From: Bacteroidota bacterium
Lineage (GTDB): Bacteria > Bacteroidota > Bacteroidia > B-17B0 > Aurantibacillaceae
Assembly: GCA_013298715.1 (NCBI GenBank)
Contig: JAAFIQ010000015.1
Coordinates: forward strand, 48,332-112,331
Direction of reading: 5' to 3'
Length of the DNA stretch: 64,000 nucleotides
The notes beneath the pieces were generated by a model. It worked only from the letters and a program-made list of their open reading frames with translations. It was not told where the DNA came from and did not search any database. Made by a program: the position numbers and the translations under genes. This document shows, in pieces, positions 47,245 through 56,386 of this stretch. Positions within the stretch are counted from its first letter, which is position 1. Each line of letters opens with the position of its first letter.

Positions 47245-48463
47245 CGTTAACAATTTTATCGGTACTACCTGATTTGGATTGAAAATACTTTTCTAATTTT
47301 TTTTCTATTTCTAATTTTTTGTCAATACAATCTAAAATTTTACTTTCAATCGCTTGTGAAGATGTAATCAAAAAAGCACAGTTCAAATTTTCTAATTCTA
47401 CTACTTCATTGTATTTTTTATGATTATGATTTTCACTATAAAACAACACCGCTTTTTTATAAACTGCTGGTTCTAATGTATTGTGCAGTCCTTCGTTAAA
47501 TCCGCCGCCAACGTATGTTACATCAGCGTATCTATAAAGTTTAGATAAGTCACCCATGGTATCAAAAATTAAAACGTCTGCATCAACATTATTATTTTTT
47601 GTAAAACGCGAGTAGGTAATCTTGTTTGAGGTTAATAAACTTTCTAAACCAATAAGTTTATCTTCTTCTAATTGGTGCGGCGCAATTATTAATTTTTTTT
47701 GATTTGTTTGTTTAAACCAATCTATTAATAAGGCTTCGTCTTTAGGCCAAGTGCTGCCAGCAATTAAAAGTAAATTACTTTGTTTAAATGCTTCTATAAA
47801 GTCTAATGAATAGGCTGTGTTTTTCAATTCTATTACTCTATCAAAACGTGTATCTCCTGTAATTTCAAAGTGAGTAACATTTACACCCTGTAAAAGTTTT
47901 CCTGATTGTTCATCTTGAATAAATAATTTGTTAAAACTGTGTAAGGATTTAACAAACTGTTTTCCGTACCACTTAAAAAAAGGATGGTGAGGTTTAAAAA
48001 CAGCTGATACCAAGTAGTTAGGAATGTTTTGTTTTTTAATTTCAAATAAAAAATTTAACCAAAATTCGTACTTTACAAACACACATAGTTTTGGTTGAAG
48101 TATTTCTAAAAATTTTCTCGCATTTCTTTTGGTATCTAAGGGCAAATAAAAAACTGCGTTCGCACCATTCCAGTTTTTAAAGGCCTCGTAACCGCTTGGA
48201 GAAAAAAACGTAACTACAATTTTTAAATCCTTAAACTTATCACTTAAGGCTTCAATTAATGGTTTACCTTGTTCAAACTCTCCATAGCTTGCACAATGTA
48301 TCCATATACAATTTTTTAGCAGTAAGTTTTTGGTTTTATTTTCTAATTCTTTTTCCCAATTTTTTCTTCCATCTACCCATTGTTTTGCTTTTTCTTTTTT
48401 AAGTGAAGCAACTTTAATAATTAGGCCATATAACCTAACAACAGTATTGTAAATAAATAGCAT
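47231..48463 (-). CDS. waaA: 3-deoxy-D-manno-octulosonic acid (Kdo) transferase
   Basis: 410 residues, the usual WaaA length. It transfers Kdo from CMP-Kdo to lipid A precursor on the cytoplasmic face of the inner membrane, where one N-terminal helix anchors it. Motifs are WIHCASYGEFEQGKPLIEAL (the acidic residue after SxGE is catalytic), VVTFFSPSGYEAFKNW, LIAGSTWPKDE and YVGGGFNEGLHNTLEPA. Together with the neighbouring polysaccharide genes it shows that this strain makes a Kdo-containing LPS core. It overlaps the preceding outer-membrane gene by one base (TAATG). Confidence 0.95.
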   Translation of the reverse strand: MLFIYNTVVRLYGLIIKVASLKKEKAKQWVDGRKNWEKELENKTKNLLLKNCIWIHCASYGEFEQGKPLIEALSDKFKDLKIVVTFFSPSGYEAFKNWNGANAVFYLPLDTKRNARKFLEILQPKLCVFVKYEFWLNFLFEIKKQNIPNYLVSAVFKPHHPFFKWYGKQFVKSLHSFNKLFIQDEQSGKLLQGVNVTHFEITGDTRFDRVIELKNTAYSLDFIEAFKQSNLLLIAGSTWPKDEALLIDWFKQTNQKKLIIAPHQLEEDKLIGLESLLTSNKITYSRFTKNNNVDADVLIFDTMGDLSKLYRYADVTYVGGGFNEGLHNTLEPAVYKKAVLFYSENHNHKKYNEVVELENLNCAFLITSSQAIESKILDCIDKKLEIEKKLEKYFQSKSGSTDKIVNAISF

Positions 48464-49209
48464 TAGTAATAATAAAATTCATCTTTATTGCGACTGTATA
48501 ATGGTAATATCCAGCCTATTCTAAACCCCGTTAAAACGTCTAACCTTCTTTCTGTATCAGGCAATCCCGTATCGTAATTAAATTTTCTTACGCTTTTTGT
48601 AAATCCTTCATACATTTCAATTCCTGCATAAAAATTTGAGAATCGGTTTTTGCTCATAAACAAATAACCTACAAATTGAAATAATGAAACTCCATTCGTA
48701 AGTCTATCATACCCATGTTTTAAATCGCCTTTTACGGCAGCTATTTTTTGTTGGGCATCAAAAATATGTATTTTGTGTTGGATATAACCTACGCCAACCT
48801 GTACCATTACTCCTGAGTTTTTATTGGCACTTAAAAAGTTAAAAATTTTACCTGCAAATAAATGAATGCCAACCCCACGTTGTGTTAACCTAATATCAGC
48901 AGGGTAGCCTTCATTATCTATAATAGTTCTTTGTCCGTTGCTAAAATCAACCTTCATTTGTGCTAACACATCTTCCTTTACATTTCTGCTCCAAGAATAA
49001 TTCGATTCAATTCCAAATAAAAAGTTCTTATTTGTTTTGTATGCATAACTTCCTCCAACACTAAGGTTTGGACCAAAACGTTTTACCAAATCGCCGCTTG
49101 GTAGCTGCCCACCTAAATTAATGCCCACCAAAGAAACAGAAGTTGGGAGCGAATCTTCTTGAGAAAAGATGCTTGTAGAAAGAAACACAAATATTAAAAT
49201 ATACCTCAT
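48463..49209 (-). CDS. Outer-membrane beta-barrel protein of unknown function
   Basis: 248 residues. A signal peptide ends near residue 17 (LSTSIFSQE). The rest alternates aromatic and hydrophobic residues as in an eight- to ten-strand barrel (LSVGGSYAYKTNKNFLFGIE, VGYIQHKIHIF) and ends with an aromatic residue (DEFYYY). It is probably an outer-membrane protein, and its one-base overlap with waaA suggests an envelope role. I do not recognise a family. A TAACTTTA box lies 14 nt upstream of the ATG; the divergent gene shares the 79-bp upstream region. Confidence 0.75.
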   Translation of the reverse strand: MRYILIFVFLSTSIFSQEDSLPTSVSLVGINLGGQLPSGDLVKRFGPNLSVGGSYAYKTNKNFLFGIESNYSWSRNVKEDVLAQMKVDFSNGQRTIIDNEGYPADIRLTQRGVGIHLFAGKIFNFLSANKNSGVMVQVGVGYIQHKIHIFDAQQKIAAVKGDLKHGYDRLTNGVSLFQFVGYLFMSKNRFSNFYAGIEMYEGFTKSVRKFNYDTGLPDTERRLDVLTGFRIGWILPLYSRNKDEFYYY

Positions 49210-49288
49210 AGATAGGTGTTGTAAAGTTACAATTAATTAGATTAAACCGCGCTAAATATTTCCTTACATTTATGCTTATTTTTTTATT

Positions 49289-50446
49289 ATGAGCAATTCA
49301 AAATCATACAAATTTGGCACCAAGGCCATTCATGCAGGAGCTGATCCAGACCCAAGTACAGGAGCAATTATGACTCCTATTTTTCAAACTTCTACATTTG
49401 TGCAAGAGAGTCCTGGTAAGCACAAGGGTTATGCTTATGCACGTGGAAAAAATCCTACACGTGAGGCATTACAAAAAAATATTGCCGCTTTAGAAAATGC
49501 CAAACATTGTTTATGCTTTAGTAGTGGCATGGGTAGTGTGGATACGGTTATTAAACTATTGCGTCCTGGGGATGAGGTAATAACGGGCGACGATTTATAC
49601 GGTGGAAGCTACCGCATGTTTACAAAAGTATTTGCTAATTATGGTATAAAGTTTCATTTTATCAATATGACAAATGCAAGTAATATTGAAAAATATATTA
49701 CTAAAAACACAAAATTAATTTGGGCTGAAACTCCTACTAACCCTACAATGCAGATAATTGACATTGAAGCCTGTGGTAAAATTGCCAAACAACATAATTT
49801 AATTTTAGCAGTTGATAATACGTTTGCATCTCCTTATTTACAAAACCCTTTAGCGCTTGGCGCACATATTGTAATGCACAGTGTTACAAAATATTTAGGC
49901 GGCCATAGTGATGTGGTAATGGGTGCACTTGTGATGGATGACGATAAATTGTATGAACAGTTAGCATTTATACACAACAGTTGTGGCGCTACACCCGGAC
50001 CAATGGATAGTTTTTTAGTAATGCGTGGGATAAAAACATTGCATTTAAGGATGGAAAGACATTGTTTTAATGGCAGAAAAATTGCTGAGTTTTTAAAAGC
50101 ACATACTAAGATTGAAAAAATTTATTGGCCAGGTTTTACTGATCATCCTAACCACGAAATTGCTAAAAAACAAATGAAAGATTTTGGTGGAATGATTTCA
50201 ATTGTATTAAAAGGTGCGGATTTAGAAGAAACGTTTAGAATCGCATCTTCTTTTAAAGTATTTTCTTTGGCCGAAAGTTTAGGTGGTGTAGAGTCTTTAA
50301 TTAATCATCCAGCAACAATGACTCATGCCAGTATTCCAAAAGAAGAGCGTGAAAGAGCAGGAGTGGTGGATAATTTATTGCGCCTAAGTGTTGGGGTTGA
50401 AGATGTAGAAGATTTGATAGACGATTTGAAAAATGTGCTGGGTTAG
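49289..50446 (+). CDS. Cys/Met-metabolism PLP-dependent trans-sulfuration enzyme
   Basis: 385 residues. This is a fold type I enzyme of the cystathionine gamma-synthase / gamma-lyase family. The lysine binding PLP is K201 in MHSVTKYLGGHSD, and other family motifs are TPIFQTSTFVQESPG, YARGKNPTREALQ, ETPTNPTMQI and SLGGVESLINHPATMTHASI. Sequence alone does not separate synthase (MetB) from lyase. A CBS-type beta-synthase gene 13 kb away in this window makes a lyase or reverse trans-sulfuration role credible. The ATG is preceded by TACATTTA, and the 3' end overlaps the next gene by 14 nt. Confidence 0.93.
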   Translation: MSNSKSYKFGTKAIHAGADPDPSTGAIMTPIFQTSTFVQESPGKHKGYAYARGKNPTREALQKNIAALENAKHCLCFSSGMGSVDTVIKLLRPGDEVITGDDLYGGSYRMFTKVFANYGIKFHFINMTNASNIEKYITKNTKLIWAETPTNPTMQIIDIEACGKIAKQHNLILAVDNTFASPYLQNPLALGAHIVMHSVTKYLGGHSDVVMGALVMDDDKLYEQLAFIHNSCGATPGPMDSFLVMRGIKTLHLRMERHCFNGRKIAEFLKAHTKIEKIYWPGFTDHPNHEIAKKQMKDFGGMISIVLKGADLEETFRIASSFKVFSLAESLGGVESLINHPATMTHASIPKEERERAGVVDNLLRLSVGVEDVEDLIDDLKNVLG

Positions 50447-51146
50447 TTTTTTTGTTAGACTAGTTTTTGTAGTACTTTTTTGTTTTTCGAAGAATTATTT
50501 TTTCGCACAAACAAGCAAAGGAATTTTAAAACAACTCACCAAATCAGAGGTTAACGGAATTTTTTCTAAAGAGGAATTAGTAAGTTTGCAGATTAATTTG
50601 CCAATTCAATCTGCTTATACTTATACAGATTCACAACAGCAAAAATTACTTGTTTTTACTGAAAGTAATGATAGTATTGGGCTTAAGAAGGACACCTGTA
50701 ATTTTAAAATTAAAGCAATGGGGTTGGTGAAACAAAATGAGTCTTGGAAAAAATTGTGGGAAGTAAATGATTTTATTCTGAGGAGTCAAAACGAAACATC
50801 GATTTGGTTTTGGACAAAGTACCTTGAAGCAAACGATTTCGATAAAGATAGTAAGCCTGAACTTTATTTAGTTTACGGCACAAATGGAATGAATGGCTTA
50901 AACGATGGAAGATTAAAATTTGTTGTTGTTAAGGATGATAAAAAGTATGTTGTAAGACTACAAAGTGGTGTTTTAGATTTTGAGCGCAATTTGCAAATTG
51001 ATAAGACCTTTTATGAGTTGCCTTCATCGATTCAAAAGCGAGTAAATGAAATAATGAATTTAACTTCTAAGAATCAAAACATTATTTTTCCTTTTGGTTG
51101 GGAGAATGGGATGACACAAAAAAAGACTAAAATTTCTGAGAGGTAA
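50433..51146 (+). CDS. Exported protein, possibly M949_RS01915-family surface-polysaccharide-related
   Basis: 237 residues. A signal-like N-terminus (LVFVVLFCFSKNYFFAQTSK) is followed by a beta-rich region. Segments such as LLVFTESNDSIGLKKDTC and FDKDSKPELYLVYGTNG look like the FG-GAP-like Bacteroidota family M949_RS01915, which is linked to surface polysaccharide in some genomes, but the match is by eye and weak. It starts inside the end of the trans-sulfuration enzyme gene. About 138 bp of gene-free DNA follows. Confidence 0.55.
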   Translation: MCWVSFFVRLVFVVLFCFSKNYFFAQTSKGILKQLTKSEVNGIFSKEELVSLQINLPIQSAYTYTDSQQQKLLVFTESNDSIGLKKDTCNFKIKAMGLVKQNESWKKLWEVNDFILRSQNETSIWFWTKYLEANDFDKDSKPELYLVYGTNGMNGLNDGRLKFVVVKDDKKYVVRLQSGVLDFERNLQIDKTFYELPSSIQKRVNEIMNLTSKNQNIIFPFGWENGMTQKKTKISER

Positions 51147-51284
51147 ACTTGATTTTGAACTTACTCTTATTTGTTTTATGACCTCATATAATGCTCTTTG
51201 AATAAAACTAGGAAACTTTGAAGTTTAATAAATATCCGATTTCTAAGTTTTTATACCCTATTCTTGGGCAATAATCCTATAAAA

Positions 51285-51578
51285 TTATTTCTTAAATCGT
51301 TTAGCTATATCTTGTGTACTCATGAAAAATTGATAAATAATAATTTCATATTCAATTACTTCATATACCAATACGTATGGGAATGGCCAAACAATTATTG
51401 TTCTGTAATTTTGATATTTTATTTGATAACCAAGTGGGTTTATTTTAAGATTGTACTCTGTTTTAGCAATGGATTCTAAAAGATTATCACCTAGGCCAAT
51501 TTGTTTAGATTCATAATACAACCAAGCATTTTCTATTTCTGTATATACTTTCTCTTGGTAACGTAATTGGTATTTCAT
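51285..51578 (-). CDS. RelE/ParE-family toxin
   Basis: 97 residues, typical ParE length. The fold features are YQLRYQEKVYTEIENAWLYY at the N-terminus, ESIAKTEYNLKINPLGYQIK in the middle, and RTIIVWPFPYVLVYEV, with a short C-terminal tail TQDIAKRFKK. RelE/ParE toxins inhibit gyrase or cleave mRNA. The upstream antitoxin gene overlaps it by 4 nt (ATGA), so antitoxin is translated first. I infer a type II toxin-antitoxin pair. Confidence 0.85.
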   Translation of the reverse strand: MKYQLRYQEKVYTEIENAWLYYESKQIGLGDNLLESIAKTEYNLKINPLGYQIKYQNYRTIIVWPFPYVLVYEVIEYEIIIYQFFMSTQDIAKRFKK

Positions 51579-51817
51579 TTTTTATGCTTGGTATGTATTT
51601 TGCTTTTTATTTCTGCAAGCGTATATGTTTTACTTTTACCTGCTAGATGTGCATTACGGCGTTTGTTCAATTCCTTTATTTGTTCTTTACTAAATTCAAC
51701 ATTGTTCTCACTTGCTTTTACTTGTGCTTCAAGTAGGGTATAAACCGCCTTTATAATTTTATCATCTCCTACCTCTAAATAGGTTTGAATTTTTTTCTTT
51801 AATGCTGCTGTTGTCAT
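51575..51817 (-). CDS. Antitoxin / addiction-module component
   Basis: 80 residues from the ATG at 51817 (MTTAALKKKIQTYLEV). A TTG 24 nt upstream is less likely because the TAAATTTG box at 51839-51846 would then overlap it. The protein is helical and charged, ending in a basic tail (LAEIKSKIHTKHKK), like the two-component addiction module proteins found beside ParE toxins in Bacteroidota. It should bind and neutralise the toxin and probably repress its own promoter. Confidence 0.8.
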   Translation of the reverse strand: MTTAALKKKIQTYLEVGDDKIIKAVYTLLEAQVKASENNVEFSKEQIKELNKRRNAHLAGKSKTYTLAEIKSKIHTKHKK

Positions 51818-51838
51818 AATTTGCGGTACTGATTTTAA

Positions 51839-51846
51839 CAAATTTA
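51839..51846 (-). promoter_or_regulatory. TAnnTTTG -7 box (TAAATTTG) of the toxin-antitoxin pair
   Basis: Perfect -7 consensus on the minus strand, 21 nt before the antitoxin ATG, giving a leader of about 15 nt. This is a conventional spacing, unlike the leaderless cases elsewhere. Confidence 0.5.
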
Positions 51847-51954
51847 CTGATTTTATTTTTTATATGAACAGAAGATAATTTTCCAAATCAATATCTATAA
51901 TGAGAATGGAATGTTTTAAAGGATTTTGGGTTCCTTATTTATGTTATTAAAAAA

Positions 51955-52473
51955 TCACTTCTCAGCTTTTTTAAAACCTAAACTTAAGCCATTTACACAA
52001 TAGCGTAATCCGCTTGCTGTTGGACCATCGTCAAAAATATGACCTAGATGCCCATTACATTTTGCGCAAACAATTTCGGTACGCACCATGCCATGTGATA
52101 AATCTTTTATTTTTTTTACTCGTTCGCCACCTCCAAGTTCACCATCAAAACTGGGCCAGCCACAATGTCCATCAAATTTTTGAGTACTAGTAAACAATTC
52201 GGTATTGCAACCCGCGCAAACATAAGTACCTGCTTCAAAAAAATTATTGTACTGGCTTGTAAACGGACGCTCAGTTCCTTTTTCACGAAGTACATAGTAT
52301 TGTTCTGAGGTGAGTTGTTTTTTCCACTCTTCGTCGGTTTTTTTAATTGGTGTATCCATAGTTGTAGATGTTGTTGTTTTTGGAGTAGTTGTATTTGTAT
52401 TATTGGTGTTTTGGCACGAGCTAAAACTACACACTAAGCAAAACGCAATTGTTGATATTAAGTTTAAATTCAT
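51955..52473 (-). CDS. msrB: Peptide-methionine (R)-S-oxide reductase, lipoprotein form
   Basis: 172 residues. A lipobox (SFSSC, C20) and a Thr/Asn-rich linker (21-40) precede the MsrB domain. Four zinc-ligand cysteines are seen as CAGC (86, 89) and CAKC (136, 139), and the catalytic Cys159 in RYCVNGLSL. Further motifs are HCGWPSFDGEL and GHLGHIFDDGP. It repairs oxidised methionine in envelope proteins. The lipoprotein form with a zinc-binding domain is common in Bacteroidota. The downstream gene-free region is short. Confidence 0.95.
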   Translation of the reverse strand: MNLNLISTIAFCLVCSFSSCQNTNNTNTTTPKTTTSTTMDTPIKKTDEEWKKQLTSEQYYVLREKGTERPFTSQYNNFFEAGTYVCAGCNTELFTSTQKFDGHCGWPSFDGELGGGERVKKIKDLSHGMVRTEIVCAKCNGHLGHIFDDGPTASGLRYCVNGLSLGFKKAEK

Positions 52474-52605
52474 AGCTAATTAACGATTAAGATAGGATAA
52501 AAGATTTAGTATTTACAAAAATTAACGCTTGTGTTGGTGTTAAGTATCTGTGTGTAACAAAAGTAATCTCGAAGCAATTAAACTATTTTTTTAAAATCAA
52601 ACTTG

Positions 52606-53106
52606 TTAGAGCCCAATCTTTTCGCTTACATCTACCGGAAATTTTTTCTTCAAATATAATTTTCCAACTTTTAAATTGCCTTTTACTTTTAAGTTGCCTT
52701 TGCCGCCGCCGCCAACTAATTTCATTACATCGTTTAGGTTTAAATTTTTAAAATCGCTTTTTAAGTTAAACAGATAATTCTGTTCTGTGTTACTTGCAAT
52801 TTTTACTTTTTTTGTTGAGTGCGCTGTTCCTAAATTTATGGTTCCATAAGTAACATCAAAAGAACTTGGGTAAACACAAAAACTCACCGGGTTAGGATTT
52901 TTTACGCCTAAAGTAATTTCTGCATCAATTCCATTTAAATCTATTTTATTTATTTTAAAATTTTTAATACCTGTGTATTCTGGTTCTTTAAAGGTTTTGC
53001 AACTTGTAAAAAACAGACAAGCAAACACTAAAATAACTAACGAATTTTTTTTATTGAAAAGTTTTTCCAAGTTAATTTTCCAATATTTTAAAATGGAAGT
53101 TGCCAC
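52606..53106 (-). CDS. LEA type 2 family lipoprotein
   Basis: 166 residues from the GTG at 53106, which follows the previous stop immediately; a TTG at 53070 (MEKLFNKKN) would give a cleaner lipoprotein signal with lipobox FFTSC. The mature part is a LEA14-like beta-sandwich (GIDAEITLGVKNPNPVSFCV, then SFDVTYGTINLGTAHSTKKV), as in water-stress and desiccation-type proteins, and is probably lipid-anchored in the outer membrane. It lies in an operon with the CBU_0592-type gene and the dipeptidase. Confidence 0.82.
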   Translation of the reverse strand: MATSILKYWKINLEKLFNKKNSLVILVFACLFFTSCKTFKEPEYTGIKNFKINKIDLNGIDAEITLGVKNPNPVSFCVYPSSFDVTYGTINLGTAHSTKKVKIASNTEQNYLFNLKSDFKNLNLNDVMKLVGGGGKGNLKVKGNLKVGKLYLKKKFPVDVSEKIGL

Positions 53107-53340
53107 TTACTTATTTTTTTTGAATAAGGGAATTATACTTGCTATTACCCAAACACTTTCTAAAACAACAAAAGGCCAAAAGCTAATCATGTAACTACTT
53201 ACGCCGGCTAAGCCAGCTCCAAAAATATTGAGCAATAAATACACACTATTTTCAGGTGTAATTTTTTTAGTAATATTTAAGGCAAATGCAACAAGTAGTA
53301 ATGTTACACCGAGTGTTCCTATCCAATCACTTAAACTCAT
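53107..53340 (-). CDS. CBU_0592-family small membrane protein
   Basis: 77 residues with two or three membrane helices (WIGTLGVTLLLVAFALNI, YLLLNIFGAGLAGVSSYMI, FWPFVVLESVWVIASIIPLF). The short GxxLLLxAF start and ESVWxIxS motif match the CBU_0592-like family, which has no known activity. It overlaps the dipeptidase stop by one base and abuts the LEA gene, so it lies in the middle of a three-gene operon. Confidence 0.75.
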   Translation of the reverse strand: MSLSDWIGTLGVTLLLVAFALNITKKITPENSVYLLLNIFGAGLAGVSSYMISFWPFVVLESVWVIASIIPLFKKNK

Positions 53341-54737
53341 TATTTTTTGTGCAATTGTGTGAAGTGTTTATAAAATAAAGGAATGGTTTCAATACCCTTA
53401 TAGTAATTAAATAAACCGTAATGCTCATTCGGGCTATGCAGCGCATCGCTGTCTAATCCAAAACCAAACAAAATACTATCTAAACCTAATTCTTTTTTAA
53501 ATAAAGCCACAATTGGTATACTGCCTCCACCGCGCGTTGGCACAGGTTTTTTGCCGTAGGTTTCTGTCATAGCCAAACTAGCAGCTTGATAGCCTGGGCT
53601 ATTCGTGCTTACTTTAATTGGCTCTCCTCCATGGTGCGGTTTTACAATTACTTTAACCGATTTTGGCGCAATACTTTCAAAATAATTTTGAAAAATTTTG
53701 CTTATTTCATCGCTGTTTTGATCAGGCACCAAGCGCATACTTATTTTTGCAAATGCTTTACTTGGTAAAACTGTTTTTGCACCTTCGCCAATGTAACCGC
53801 CCCAAATACCGTTTACATCAAGGGTTGGACGTATTCCAGTTCTTTCAAACGTTGTGTAACCTTTTTCTCCCCAAACATCTCCAACTTCTAAATCTTTTTT
53901 ATAATCTTCTAAATTAAATGGAGCGGCATTAAGTTCTTTTCTGTATTCGTCTGTTTCTGTTTTTACTTTATCATAAAATCCAGGAATTGTAATATGATTA
54001 TTTTCATCGTGGCAACTGGCAATCATTTTGCATAAAATATTTATTGGGTTGGCTACACCACCTCCATAAACACCGCTATGTAAATCTCTGTTAGGTCCAA
54101 TTACTTCAACTTCCATATAGGCAAGTCCGCGCAAGCCAGTATCAATACTTGGTGTATCGTTTGCAATAATACTAGTATCTGAAATTAAAATTACATCGCC
54201 TTTTAATCTGTCTTTATTCGCAACAATCCAAGGGCCAAGATTTGGCGAACCAACTTCTTCTTCACCTTCAATCATAAACTTAACGTTGCATGGCAATGAA
54301 TTTGTTTTCATCATTAATTCAAAAGCTTTTACGTGCATGTACATTTGCCCTTTATCGTCACAACTGCCTCTTGCAAAAATTGCGCCATCAGGATGAAGCG
54401 CTGTTTTTTTAATTACAGGTTCAAACGGTGGGCTATCCCATAAATCTAATGGGTCAGCAGGCTGCACATCGTAATGGCCATAAACTAAAACTGTAGGTTT
54501 TGCTGGGTCAATTATTTTTTCACCATAAACAACTGGGAAACCATTTGTGGCTGAGAGCTCTACTTTATCAGCACCTGCTTCAATTAATCGTTGTTTCACA
54601 GCTTCTGCAGTTTTTAGCACATCAGCCTTATAGTTGCTATCGGCGCTAATTGAAGGTATTTTTAATAAATCTAAAAGTTCGTTAAGTACACGTTCTTTAT
54701 TTTGTTCAAGGTAGTTTTTGTTAGTTGCGTTTTCCAT
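53340..54737 (-). CDS. M20-family dipeptidase
   Basis: 465 residues. Zinc-dependent M20/M25/M40 peptidase, probably cytoplasmic. The metal-binding segments are LVYGHYDVQPADPLDLWDSP (His near 87), the next metal ligand in FARGSCDDKGQMYMHVKAFE, the catalytic Glu in FMIEGEEEVGSP and the final His in GFGLDSDALHSPNEHYG. The lid domain contains GVYGGGVANPINILCKM. It hydrolyses dipeptides or related amides, as do Bacteroidota relatives. It diverges from the sialidase-like gene; a TATCTTTA box lies 15 nt upstream of its ATG. Confidence 0.93.
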   Translation of the reverse strand: MENATNKNYLEQNKERVLNELLDLLKIPSISADSNYKADVLKTAEAVKQRLIEAGADKVELSATNGFPVVYGEKIIDPAKPTVLVYGHYDVQPADPLDLWDSPPFEPVIKKTALHPDGAIFARGSCDDKGQMYMHVKAFELMMKTNSLPCNVKFMIEGEEEVGSPNLGPWIVANKDRLKGDVILISDTSIIANDTPSIDTGLRGLAYMEVEVIGPNRDLHSGVYGGGVANPINILCKMIASCHDENNHITIPGFYDKVKTETDEYRKELNAAPFNLEDYKKDLEVGDVWGEKGYTTFERTGIRPTLDVNGIWGGYIGEGAKTVLPSKAFAKISMRLVPDQNSDEISKIFQNYFESIAPKSVKVIVKPHHGGEPIKVSTNSPGYQAASLAMTETYGKKPVPTRGGGSIPIVALFKKELGLDSILFGFGLDSDALHSPNEHYGLFNYYKGIETIPLFYKHFTQLHKK

Positions 54738-54808
54738 AAAAATATAAGTCTTAAAGATAACAAAACTTTAGCTAATCGGTTTATTTTTTTGGTAACTTTA
54801 AAACATAT

Positions 54809-56386
54809 ATGAAGTCTTTGTTCTCTTCTGTTTTTTTGTTTGTAGTTGCAACCAGTTTTGCTCAATTTAAAGCAATTTTAATTAGTAAGGTAAGCGATCC
54901 TGAAGAAGTATCTATAGCCATTAATCCAAAAAACACCAAACAGATAATTGGTGGTGCTAATTTGGCAAATGCTTATGTAAGCAATAATGGTGGCTTAACA
55001 TGGGAAAGAAACGTGGTAAAATGTGATGCGTATGGAGTTTACGGCGACCCTGTTTGCTTTTGGGATACCTTGCAAAACGCCTATTTTATGCATCTTTCTC
55101 TACCGAATCCTAAAATTACAAGTGGCGGTAGTTGGGTAGATAGAATTGTTACTAACAAAAGCACAGATTTTGGAGTTACTTATCCAACCTGCAGTGCTAT
55201 TGGTAAAAACGGATTTAAGGTGCAAGATAAGCATTGGGCTTGTGTTGATCTAAAAACAAATGATATTCACGTTAGTTGGACACAGTTTGATAAATACGAA
55301 AGTAAAGAGCCTCAAGATTCGTCTATTATTTTATACAGCAATAGCAAGGATGCAGGGCAAACTTGGGAAACACCAATTAGAATTAGCCATTATGCTGGCG
55401 ATTGCGCTGACGATGATAAAACTGTTGAAGGTGCTGTGCCTGCTGTTGGGCCAAATGGTGAAATATACGTGGCTTGGGCTGGTGAAAGAGGGTTGATGTT
55501 TAATAAATCAACTGATGGAGGTAAAACATTTTTGAAAACAGAAAAAACTGTTGCACCTATTAAAAACGGTTGGGTGTACGATGTTGATGGAATTTTTAGA
55601 AGCAATGGTTTGCCTTTTACGAGTTGTGATTTGAGCAATGGCCCTAACAGAGGGAGAATTTATATTTGCTGGGGCGATGAAAAAAATGGCGAAAAAAATA
55701 AAGATGTTTTTTTAGTTTATAGCGATGATAAAGGCGAGACTTGGACAGACCCAATTGTTGTAACCTATTTTCCAAACCATAAAGAGCAATTTATGCCTTA
55801 TTTAACAATTGACCAAAGCACAGGCTACTTGTATATTTTATACTACTCGCGTCAAAATTATTTAGAAGGGAATAAAACAGATGTTTATTGTGCAGTGAGT
55901 AAAAACGGAGGTTTAAAGTTTGATTATTACAAGATTAATGAAAAAAGTTTTACGCCACAAAAGTCAATTTTTTTTGGAGATTATATTGGCATTAGCGCCG
56001 TTAAGGGAGAGGTAAGGCCAATTTGGATGGAAATAAATTCGGAAAAACAATTAGAAGTTTATACCGCAATAATTAACGACACAAGTATTGCTAGGCTTGA
56101 AAAAAATAAAATTTCCGCAATCAATTTTACAACTAATAAACTTAGTTTTAAAGATAAAATTAAGGTAGAATTTAATTCTTCAAAGTTAGGAAAGTATTCG
56201 GTAGCGCTTTACAATCCTTTAAAATCTGCCGAAGAATATATTGTTGCAAAAAATAAAAAACTAAAAATTGGTAACAACAAACTGTTGATTGATACTAAAA
56301 AATTAAATTTGAAAAAGGGAACTTATGTGTTATTTTTATATAACGAAAGCGAAAGTTTTTACACTTGGATTTTTGGAGATGAATAA
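54809..56386 (+). CDS. Exported sialidase-like (BNR/Asp-box) beta-propeller protein
   Basis: 525 residues. A signal peptide ends near residue 19 (VATSFAQF). Asp boxes recur: SNNGGLTWERN, SKDAGQTWETP, STDGGKTFLKT and SDDKGETWTDP (about 55-310), as in the six-bladed propeller of sialidases. I do not see the arginine triad or Tyr/Glu pair needed for catalysis clearly placed, so enzyme activity is uncertain. The final 100 residues form a separate beta region without a clear T9SS tail. The next gene starts right after its stop. Confidence 0.8.
   Translation: MKSLFSSVFLFVVATSFAQFKAILISKVSDPEEVSIAINPKNTKQIIGGANLANAYVSNNGGLTWERNVVKCDAYGVYGDPVCFWDTLQNAYFMHLSLPNPKITSGGSWVDRIVTNKSTDFGVTYPTCSAIGKNGFKVQDKHWACVDLKTNDIHVSWTQFDKYESKEPQDSSIILYSNSKDAGQTWETPIRISHYAGDCADDDKTVEGAVPAVGPNGEIYVAWAGERGLMFNKSTDGGKTFLKTEKTVAPIKNGWVYDVDGIFRSNGLPFTSCDLSNGPNRGRIYICWGDEKNGEKNKDVFLVYSDDKGETWTDPIVVTYFPNHKEQFMPYLTIDQSTGYLYILYYSRQNYLEGNKTDVYCAVSKNGGLKFDYYKINEKSFTPQKSIFFGDYIGISAVKGEVRPIWMEINSEKQLEVYTAIINDTSIARLEKNKISAINFTTNKLSFKDKIKVEFNSSKLGKYSVALYNPLKSAEEYIVAKNKKLKIGNNKLLIDTKKLNLKKGTYVLFLYNESESFYTWIFGDE

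Noticed and set aside
49210..49288. Possible SAM or cobalamin riboswitch before the trans-sulfuration gene
   Set aside because: Only 79 bp separate it from the divergent gene and I see no conserved riboswitch core; too short for either class.
51147..51284. Gap between the M949-like gene and the toxin
   Set aside because: Contains no credible ORF, hairpin terminator or promoter box.
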